NCBI GenBank assembly: GCA_024449915.1
Contig: JAMZAV010011137.1
Location: 53,713-117,712, forward strand
Length of the DNA stretch: 64,000 nucleotides
DNA from: Sweltsa coloradensis
Lineage: Eukaryota; Arthropoda; Insecta; Plecoptera; Chloroperlidae
Direction of reading: 5' to 3'
The notes under the pieces are model-generated. The model worked only from the letters and a program-made list of their open reading frames with translations. It made no database searches and had not been told where the DNA came from. The position numbers and the translations under genes were made by a program. Positions 56,562 to 64,000 of this stretch are shown in pieces (positions within the stretch are counted from its first letter, which is position 1; every line of letters begins with the position of its first letter).

Positions 56562-59319
56562 GTAGGGCTGGTAACGGGTACCCGGGTACCCGCCCGTTCA
56601 TAATTGCCCGGGTAATGGAACGGGTATCGTTTGACTGTTTACTGTTGCCGCCGGCCGTAATTCTGTCACTTGTCAGTGGCTCAGCGTCGATCGTATTACA
56701 GGAGCGGCCGGTTGAAACTTGAGTGTGGTCAGTGCCGACTGACGAGAGAGAGAGAGGCCCGAGCGGGAGCCACCACTTGCGCCGAGCCGAACCCGAAACG
56801 TGCCTTGCTTGCATCGACAAACAAAGACAGTGTTTGTTTTACTTCGGTTGAGGGTGGTTGCGGCCCTGCGGGTTGGTTATTCGGAGTTTGCAACACACGT
56901 GCGTATTGCGGAGCGGAGTGCGGAGGACAATGGGGAAAACTTCGAAAGTGTGGGCCTATGCCAAGCGTGTAGATGACAGTAGTGCGAAGTGTAACTTGTG
57001 CGATACCACGTTAAGTGCTAAAGGTGGTAACACCAGCACTATTCGCCACCATCTCGTGGGAACGCATCAAATTGACATTGAAGGTAAGGGCAGCACTAGC
57101 AACAGCACACCAAGTGTTGCATCATTTTTTGGTGCAAAACCTAAGTTAACCAAATCGAGAAAAACTGAAATCGACAGAAAAGTGGCTGCATTTATTGCAC
57201 AGGACGGAAGGCCTATTAGTATAGTAGAAGGCAACGGATTTCGTAGTCTCGTAAATTTTTTAGAGCCTGACTATGTTCTCAAATCGCGTAAAACTACTAC
57301 AGCTTTGATAAAGGAGCGATATGCGCAAGGGGTTGCAGAACTAAAATCATTGTTGGCGATAGCTCTGTATGTCGCGTTTACGACGGATATGTGGACATCC
57401 TTACAGAATATCGCCTACATGTGTGTAACAGTACATTGGCTCGACGCCGAGTGGCAGCTACACTCAGCTGTTTTGCAGACGCGAGAAACGCCCGAGCGAC
57501 ACACGGGGCAAAATATTAGTATTCGTTTGGTGCAAACTGCAGATGAATGGAATATACCCGTTGACAAAATCGCAGCCACAGTTCATGACAATGGTTCCAA
57601 CATTAACTTGGCTATAGATCTTCTAGATGATTGGCCAGACCAACGATGCTTCGCGCACACGCTGCAGTTAGTCGTCGCCGCTGGCCTTAAAGTTGTAGCT
57701 GTAGATAAAATGCTCGGCGCCACTAGGCGACTAGCTGCGCACTTTAAACGCAGCACGGTTGCAGCACAGTCATTGCGCGAAAAGCAGGATGCTTTAAACA
57801 ATCAGGACACGGACGAAAAAGTGGCGGAAATAATAATTGATTGTTCTACAAGATGGAATTCGACGCTGGACATGTTAGAAAGGTTAGTGAAGCTGCGCTG
57901 GGCCATTGGGGCAGTCCTGTCCGATCCATCGGTCACACAACGCAATCTCGCTTCTACTCTAGAAATGACCGACGAGAACTGGGCTCTCGCTCAAGCAATC
58001 ATTCCGATATTGAAACCATTCAAGATAGTAACCGCAATGTCGTCTGGCCAAGCATATCCTTCGCTTTCATCTGTCTATCCTCACTTGTATATAATTTCAA
58101 AAAACATTGCTGCGACTCAACCAGGGGAACACTCTGCTATTAAGCAATGTCGAAAAATAATATCTGATGAGCTGAAACGTCGCTATTATCCCAGATTATA
58201 TAGCACTAGTAACACAGCAAAGGCCGCTGTATGCGATCCGCGATATAAACTTCTCAGATTTTTCGAGGCATCAACTCGAAACGAGACATACGCTGCTATA
58301 CAATCCGAGCTGGAGACCGTCACAGATGTAGGCCTCGAGTCCGAGTCCGACAACGAATCCGATACTGAGCCATTGGCGAAGAAATCAAGACGAGCTCGGG
58401 ACGGTGGAGAGGAAGCTGGAAATATCTTTGAAGATTTGGCTGCACTGTGTTCTGCTGACGCCGCTGCTCCTAGCAATAATGAACTGACGGCCTACTTGTC
58501 CGAGACTCCACTGACGGTCAACGCGGACATTTTGCTGTATTGGCGAGATAACTTCAATCGTTATCCTAAGCTCGCTTCTCTTGCGCGTAAATATTTATGC
58601 ATTCCAGCAACATCTGTTCCATCTGAAAGTGCATTCTCAACAGCTGGACATATAGTCAACAGGAAACGGGCCTCTCTGGCACCCGAGACCGTGGACATGC
58701 TTATATTTCTTAACAGAAATTGGAATGTTTGCATTGAATGAATAAGTGATATCAACAAAACAAAATGTCAAAACCAGAATTCAAAACGTTTTGAGTGTGT
58801 AGGGCTATTAAAAATCAAAATCGAAATCGATATTTTCATTTTTCGATTCATTATTATTTATAAATATTATTTTCACATACCTAGCTAAAACTTAATTCTT
58901 CAACTACTGTATGTTTCTTGTATGCACTTTGGTTGGTGGTTTAATTTTGTCAGTATATAGACCTAGGCCTAGGCTTGGCATATATTGGAACATTACATTT
59001 ATTTTTAATCCTGAACTGAACAGTGAACACTAACAATTTAAGCTTTTAATTATTATTTTATGATATAAACTCACTTCATCAATCATCATCATAGGCCTAG
59101 AGGCTAGGTCCACTCTATTATCAACATTCCACAGCTGTATCACTTTATGTAGGCTTAAGTATAATTAATTACTTAATTGCTATTTCTGCTGTGACAGACT
59201 TAACTGTGAACTGTACTGTGATTCTGTGAATGTGATTAATTATACAATAAATAAAAATAGTGAGTTACTCAACCAGAAGATGTTCATTCTTAAAAATTGA
59301 ACTAATTACGTAACACATG

Positions 59320-59356
<37 letters not shown>

Positions 59357-59449
59357 GTGAGAAAATTTTAAATTTCGGGTACCCGGGTACCCGCCCGTAA
59401 AATCGACGGGTACCCGGGGAGGCATTTTCACAGATTTGCACAGCCCTAC
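56562..59449 (+). mobile_element. Autonomous-type hAT element with GGTACCC subterminal repeats
   Basis: The left tip is GTAGGGCTGGTAACGGGTACCC and the inverted right tip GTAGGGCTGTGCAAATCTG. The GTAGGGCTG core is identical, and GGGTACCCGGGTACCCGCCCGT lies just inside both ends. A 603-residue transposase frame occupies the centre. The flanking octamers do not form a clear duplication (TTGTCCAT and TTGTCGCC agree at five positions), which suggests later change of one flank. On the right the element cuts a piggyBac-like gene. Confidence 0.85.
56930..58741 (+). CDS. hAT (Activator-like, ZBED-type) transposase, 603 residues, intact frame
   Basis: The encoded protein should excise and insert the surrounding hAT element by binding its ends and cutting with an RNase H-like active site. 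The start at 56930 (MGKTSKVWAYAKR) is chosen because the BED finger follows at once: C21, C24 and H40/H41 with H46. The catalytic fold shows FTTDMWTS (first Asp), TVHDNGSNINLA (second Asp) and RCFAHTLQLVV. STRWNSTLDML and CDPRYKLLRFF follow. An acidic, Ser-rich insert (ESESDNESDTEP) precedes the hAT dimerisation region, with YPKLASLARKYLCIPATSVP and then SESAFSTAGHIVNRKRASL, where the third acidic residue is expected. No internal stop or frameshift is present and the length is normal for ZBED-type hAT enzymes, so it may be active. A longer frame opens at 56858, but those 24 residues lie before the finger and look like 5' UTR. No introns are needed. Confidence 0.9.
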   Translation: MGKTSKVWAYAKRVDDSSAKCNLCDTTLSAKGGNTSTIRHHLVGTHQIDIEGKGSTSNSTPSVASFFGAKPKLTKSRKTEIDRKVAAFIAQDGRPISIVEGNGFRSLVNFLEPDYVLKSRKTTTALIKERYAQGVAELKSLLAIALYVAFTTDMWTSLQNIAYMCVTVHWLDAEWQLHSAVLQTRETPERHTGQNISIRLVQTADEWNIPVDKIAATVHDNGSNINLAIDLLDDWPDQRCFAHTLQLVVAAGLKVVAVDKMLGATRRLAAHFKRSTVAAQSLREKQDALNNQDTDEKVAEIIIDCSTRWNSTLDMLERLVKLRWAIGAVLSDPSVTQRNLASTLEMTDENWALAQAIIPILKPFKIVTAMSSGQAYPSLSSVYPHLYIISKNIAATQPGEHSAIKQCRKIISDELKRRYYPRLYSTSNTAKAAVCDPRYKLLRFFEASTRNETYAAIQSELETVTDVGLESESDNESDTEPLAKKSRRARDGGEEAGNIFEDLAALCSADAAAPSNNELTAYLSETPLTVNADILLYWRDNFNRYPKLASLARKYLCIPATSVPSESAFSTAGHIVNRKRASLAPETVDMLIFLNRNWNVCIE

Positions 59450-61055
59450 TTGTCGCCGGAAGATGGTCGCCCTCTTCTTCCACCATTTATGTTGCGAACG
59501 TCACCGACCATTTGCACAACAAGCGCTTTCCTGAATGTCAAATGGCTGACTGGTTTCAGGCCATTGTGCTCTTGTTGAATGTTGAACAGAATGAAGCTGT
59601 TCACTACAGAAACTTCAAAGAGCCAGAAAAACATTTTTCGCCACCACTTTAGCGACTTCCGCGTAAAGCCGTAGCTCGCGCAATAGTGATCGGCACGATC
59701 GACAGCTCCCATGTTACGCGTGTAGTCGACAATCGCTACAGGTTTCTGAAATATTTCTTCCACCCCACGAGAAACTTTGCGGGTGATGGCTTCTGTTTCT
59801 GGATTATGGTATGTGCTAAGCATAAATACATTACGCTTATCCTTCCAGCCGAGTACGCATACCTTGTCATCTTTGCGATAGCTAACAACGCTATGTTTAG
59901 CCAACTTGAGTTTCTTGTTTTTTTTTTATTTCTTTTGGCAACCCTTTACGGTTGGCCATAATGGTTCCTGTGGTGTGAATACCCAATTTGAGAAGTTCAA
60001 TGGCCAACTCGTATCCAGTATAAAACCTATCGGTGTACAAATGAAACCCCGTTCCATTTGTCGTTTCAAGTAACGTTTGGCATAATTCCAACACAATCCT
60101 GGCGGTAAAAGGCAAATCAGGCCGTACCAGTTGTAGCGTAGTGCAGGACCCATAGTATGGCACCAGCGCACTGACGTACCGTACCCTGTTTCAGAATCGG
60201 CCAGTACGTACACACGTAGGCCCCATTTAGTTGGTTTTTGTGGGTTATACATTTTAAATATAACCCGCCCTTTGAAGCCTACGGTGCTCTCGTCCAGTGC
60301 AATTTTTTGGCCCGGTATAAAGTTTTGCCTACATTTTACATTTATGTACTAGTCAACAACATTTTTAACTTTTTGTCCCCTGGGCTGTACACCAGCAGGC
60401 CTGGGCTCTGTGGGAGGAGGGCACACATGGAAGGCCCAGAAAATTTGTAGGAACCGGTCCCTAGAGAAAACCTCCTTGAAAAAGGGTTGTCTAGTAGCCC
60501 ATTCCTCGGAGAAGTATGCCTGTAAGTGGGCTTCTCATGCATTGCCATGTTCAGGGTAACACCAAAAAAGGCTTTCATTTCTTGTAAGGTAACATCAACC
60601 CAACTTACCCACATAGAGCATTTTCGAAGAGGTGTCTCCTTCTGAATTTTTATTGCTGCAAACCTGTTGGTTTCCGTTGTTATTTCTTGCAACAATTCGT
60701 CAGTGAAAAACAGTTGAAAAAAGTCCAATTCACTAACAGGCCTAGGAAAAGGCACCTGAAAGCCAGGGTTTTGTACAGAAAAGGGAATTTTCGGAAAATC
60801 GTCATCATTTGCTTTCCATTTACTCCACCCGTCATTATCCGGCCCAGCATCGCCAGCTCCACCATCACTTGCGTCATCTTCTGAGCCTGATAACTCCTCT
60901 TCACTACCACTCACGATATCACGATCAGAATTATTATCATCACTACTATTTATACTTTCTAAATCACTTTCGTTATAAGATATATCGTCATCGGAATCGT
61001 CTAAACAATCACGAATATCGTCTTGTCGCATTCGTTTACGTGACGTAGACGCCAT
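59450..61055 (-). pseudogene. piggyBac-like transposase (PGBD4-type), frameshifted and truncated
   Basis: The frame begins MASTSRKRMRQDDIRD and a long Asp/Ser-rich acidic segment. It then enters the transposase domain (PVSELDFFQLFFTDELLQEI; MKAFFGVTLNMAMHEKPTY). Near 60342 it stops and continues in other frames with KIALDESTVGFKGRVIFKM (first catalytic Asp region), LYTDRFYTGYELAIELLKLG (second) and then, from 59904, VAIVDYTRNMGAVDRADHYC (third) and KWWRKMFFWLFEVSVVNSF. All three Asp regions can therefore be read, but only with frame changes. The last residues (GRRGRPSSGDK) run into the hAT tip, whose TAG ends the frame. The Cys-rich C-terminal domain usual in this family is missing. Not functional. 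Confidence 0.85.
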
Positions 61056-61327
61056 TTTCCAAACTGCAATGTTTACATCAGATGTTCTAGGCTCGGCAAC
61101 ATTACATTATCAACTCGGAATTACGTATTTCCAAGGCTGTGAGTCGCTGGCTCAGTCGAGAAATACCAACAGAGTTCATACAACCGCTAACAGATCGCAG
61201 CACGCACTTGAACACGAACTAAATCGGCGCCAAATATGAAAATTGACGATGTCGGCCGTGAGCCGACATACGAGCGGAACGGGAAAATCCTAATGTCGGC
61301 TGTGAGCCGACATACGAGTGGAAAGGG
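59450..61327 (-). mobile_element. piggyBac-like element, one end missing
   Basis: The upstream end lies at 61327 and is followed by TTAA at 61328-61331. Read inward it starts CCCTTTCCACTCGTATGTCG. Two subterminal hairpins, ATGTCGGCTGTGAGCCGACAT (61290s) and ATGTCGGCCGTGAGCCGACAT (61250s), each followed by ACGAG, lie in direct repeat. CCC next to TTAA is the piggyBac signature. The other end is not in the window: the element stops at the border of the hAT element, at 59449/59450. Confidence 0.8.
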
Positions 61328-61331
61328 TTAA

Positions 61332-62843
61332 ACTGAGGCTGGCTACTCAAGACTTCTGTCGATTTCGTCACATACAATAACATGATCACATGTCATAGAA
61401 TCATGTGCTTGATTCCTCAATCAATTGATTCATATGCTCACTCATTCAAGCTCGTCGGGAAAAGAGGCCAGTAGTAGAGTGGGTAGGCCAGGTCAAGTAT
61501 CGGGTTGCGTTTGTCGGCAGTGCTGAAATACTACGATCGTATGGGCGGGAGGGGGAGGGGGGGGGGCGAACGGTGATCCACTTGACCTTCTCACATTGCC
61601 AGACTGCTGCTAATGAGGGGGGAGGAAAGGGACTGCATTATTACCCATGCGGTCGGCGGCATGTGTTGAGCTGTCAAAGCGGGCGGCACTTGGACCAATA
61701 AATAACAACCTCCCTCGTTCCCCACAGCGTTCGGCAGCATAGATACGTAAATTCGAGGCCATATATTATGACTCGGGACTTGAAATACGATACGTAAAGT
61801 CACGTAATACGAAGGTTCAAGGTACGTTAGTTCAAGGAAAATTTAACATTGTCCTTATGGGAAAATTTTTGGGACCAACAAAAAACTTTACACAATCAAG
61901 GAATTCGGTGATTCAAGGTACGTAAATTTAAAGTTCCACTGTATCCAAATTCGGATTATCCATACAAAAAAAAAAAAATAAAAAATTATACCTTCCTGCA
62001 GCAATCGTTCGTTATTTTCGGAAACAATATCGTAACAATCGGTTTTAATATTTCCGATACGCAAACCCCAAGAAAAACCAATGCGATCGCGTATTTGGCT
62101 CTTCCGGCCGAGCCGACGAAATCATGCGCTTGTACCAGCCATGCAGCTGACGAAATTGCGCGTTTGCACCAGCCTTTAAGTTAGACTCCGCCTGTTGTGT
62201 GCAACGGTGCGCGTGCGCATAAAGATCGCACTTCTAGGAAGAATTGCATCTTTGTTCTAGGCCTAGGCTCCCTAGGCATTATACGATGTTTATTACGATG
62301 TTATATGACGTTGTTTCTTTTTCACCATTCGCCTACGTACGTAATATTCAACTTGATTTAGCGTTGAATAACCAGAAGACGAGTAATGACGGTCAGAAGA
62401 ACAGTGGAAACTGTGAAGATGACCATCTACACACAGTTGCAAAACATAACATTGTTCTAGGCCTACACAATCAGTTGGTTACCGGTACGTCTCGCGTTTT
62501 GATACAGGGTGAAACTATCTTTATTTAAAGATTTTTTGCAAAACTTTCCTTATCAAATCGATCTTGAAGTAGGCCTGATCAATCAATTCCAGTTATATTT
62601 TAAGTAAACATGAGTGATGTTTTTTTAACGATCTGTACAGCGTTGAAGCGAGCGTCATGATCTTGTGTCACTGCCACAGCTGAAAGATTACGATGTCTTC
62701 GGAAGGCAGGTTAATGATTTTGAAATGGCCTTTTATTGAAGTGGTAGGGAGGTAGGGTCTATCACTCAAGTGAGGACAGGGCCTGTGTGTTTATTTTTCA
62801 ATGTTTTTCTGATAGGCCTAGGCATAAATAAATATTTTTCAGA
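61332..62843. other. Intergenic sequence with a pogo-type end
   Basis: At about 61800-61945 the words AGGTTCAAGGTACGTTAGTT...ATTCAAGGTACGTAAATTTA and the ending AAGTTCCACTG followed by TA look like the right end of another pogo/Tigger family. The left end was not found. There is a G-run at 61557-61566. The 94-residue frame at 62244-62528 shows no motif. The 62030-62240 stretch is CpG-rich, with two near-copies of CCGACGAAATCATGCGCTTG / CTGACGAAATTGCGCGTTTG, each followed by a TNCACCAGCC word. Confidence 0.4.
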
Positions 62844-62845
62844 TA

Positions 62846-63871
62846 CAGTAAGAACTCTCTTATCCGAGTTGGATGAGACCGGGGGCACCTCGGATTTGCG
62901 AAAAACTCGGATGGCGCGTTTCATTTGTTTATTTGCTCTCGTAGCATAGCCTGATGTGGTAAAATGATATATGACACATGTAATGGAGAAAGGAACATAA
63001 AATACACACGTTACACTTCGTACAGGGTATACTAAATGATTTAATAGCTTGTAAATCAAGCTCACAAACACACGTACACAATTAGGCCTACATGTCGTAA
63101 TAAAAACGTATGTCTAGGCCTAAACTCGACGCAGTAGGCCTAGGCTAGGCCTAGCTCTCTTTCTCATGTGGGAAAACCTCTCACTACTATATCCCGCGCT
63201 GAAGCTCTCGTCGCAAGATAAGCCTGGGAAAGAAAGAACATAAGCCCAGGAATAACAATCCTATGCGTCGTGATAACGAATTTCGTGAATCGGTTGAAAG
63301 ATGATTGCATTGTGAATTCTTCTTCTACACCCAACCATCTTTGTCAGTCAGCTGTGAGTGTGAGTTGGTTGGATCGTACGCGCATCTCGTACTGCGCAGA
63401 CGGCAGTGTCCAAGATTTATTGCCGCATCTTTCTCTCTTGCACTCACTCGTGGCATGGGCGCGACTCGCCGAGACGGACGGAAGCACGTGATAGCTTACA
63501 ACGCGCTCTGTCTTCAACTCCAGTTACTCTTTAGGCAGCGGGCACGCTCCGCGGGAAAGACCGCAACCACGTAGCGCGTAATTTAAACTGGTGAATTAGC
63601 CTAAAAACGGCCGCGAAATATACCCGGATCTTAAAAATCGGCTCCGGGTAATTTCTGGAACCGGGTACCCGATGTCATCCCTACTCGTAAGGCATGCCTA
63701 CAAATGTATGCGAGTACATTTAAAAAAGTGCGGCGCGGCGTCTGTAATTATTTTTATGTTTTATTTACGTATTTAAAACTTTAATTTTTTTAATTTTTTT
63801 TTTTTTTTTTGGGCGGCTCGGTTAACACGGTACATCAGATAAGAGGAGATCGGATAAGAGAGTTCTTACTG
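62846..63871 (+). mobile_element. Non-autonomous pogo/Tigger-like element, copy 2
   Basis: Tips are CAGTAAGAACTCTCTTATCCGA and, at the right, CGGATAAGAGAGTTCTTACTG. TA stands at 62844-62845 and 63872-63873. The tips are almost perfectly matched, better than in the copy at 2536-3476. The interior matches that copy in direct orientation, except for about 240 bp before 63690 that end in a hAT-like tip (GGGTACCCGATGTCATCCCTA), probably a later insertion. No transposase is encoded; frames at 63270-63574 lie in CpG-rich repeat sequence. Confidence 0.8.
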
Positions 63872-64000
63872 TAGTAAAAGATGTTTTTTTAATTCTTTTT
63901 GTGTTTTCACGCATTTGTCGGTTTTTTTCTTGCTTCACTGGAGAATCTATTCTTAGCTCGGTAGCGGCGAGGGGAAGTGGGCAGGACAAAGTAACACGTA

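Noticed and set aside
56527..56820. 97-residue minus-strand frame as a piggyBac C-terminus
   Set aside because: It is read through the hAT end and 5' UTR and has no Cys-rich domain or piggyBac motif.

Overview
This window looks like non-coding, repeat-dominated DNA from an animal genome, probably a marine invertebrate. The signs are AT-rich intergenic sequence, decayed LINE, Penelope and hAT/piggyBac/pogo coding fragments, no bacterial gene organisation, and very many copies of the palindrome TAGGCCTA. A deuterostome such as an echinoderm or hemichordate is a guess from that motif only. I find no intact host gene. The one long intact reading frame is a 603-residue hAT transposase at 56930-58741.

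Layout. 0-6 kb: a fossil LINE reverse transcriptase on the minus strand, a pogo/Tigger-like element, and anonymous sequence. 7-16 kb: two long palindromic elements, a DNA transposon with repeated GTGGACTA motifs, Helitron-like elements and a small hAT element. 17.9-21.8 kb: palindromes inside palindromes, with four Helitron-like copies. 23.4-24.7 kb: a hAT element with a broken transposase related to the GTF2IRD2/FAM200 group. 26.2-35.9 kb: a 9.6-kb foldback element whose centre holds a Penelope-like retroelement, itself hit by a LINE and by a TA-flanked MITE. 37.5-42.4 kb: a minus-strand LINE split by a long-TIR element that is split in turn by a TTAA-flanked element. 43.3-48.0 kb: a second, 4.7-kb copy of the foldback element in the opposite orientation, carrying a hAT element that carries a Helitron-like element. 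49.3-50.6 kb: a hAT element with a perfect 8-bp target duplication. 56.6-59.4 kb: the hAT element with the intact transposase. 59.5-61.3 kb: a piggyBac-like transposase pseudogene cut off exactly at the hAT border. 62.8-63.9 kb: a second pogo/Tigger-like copy.

Most elements could be delimited because target duplications, terminal inverted repeats or an uninterrupted sister arm are visible. The main new-looking signals are: the pair of asymmetric foldback elements ending in CTAG at both tips; several Helitron-like families that share a 3' end while differing in their 5' tags; and one Helitron-like insertion whose empty site is preserved in the other arm of the palindrome it hit. Possible host signals are weak: a THAP-like first exon, a perfect RFX X-box, a CRE palindrome, CArG boxes and a few open stretches.

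Limits: all comparisons were made by eye inside the window. Family names rest on motifs and remembered family features, not on searches.
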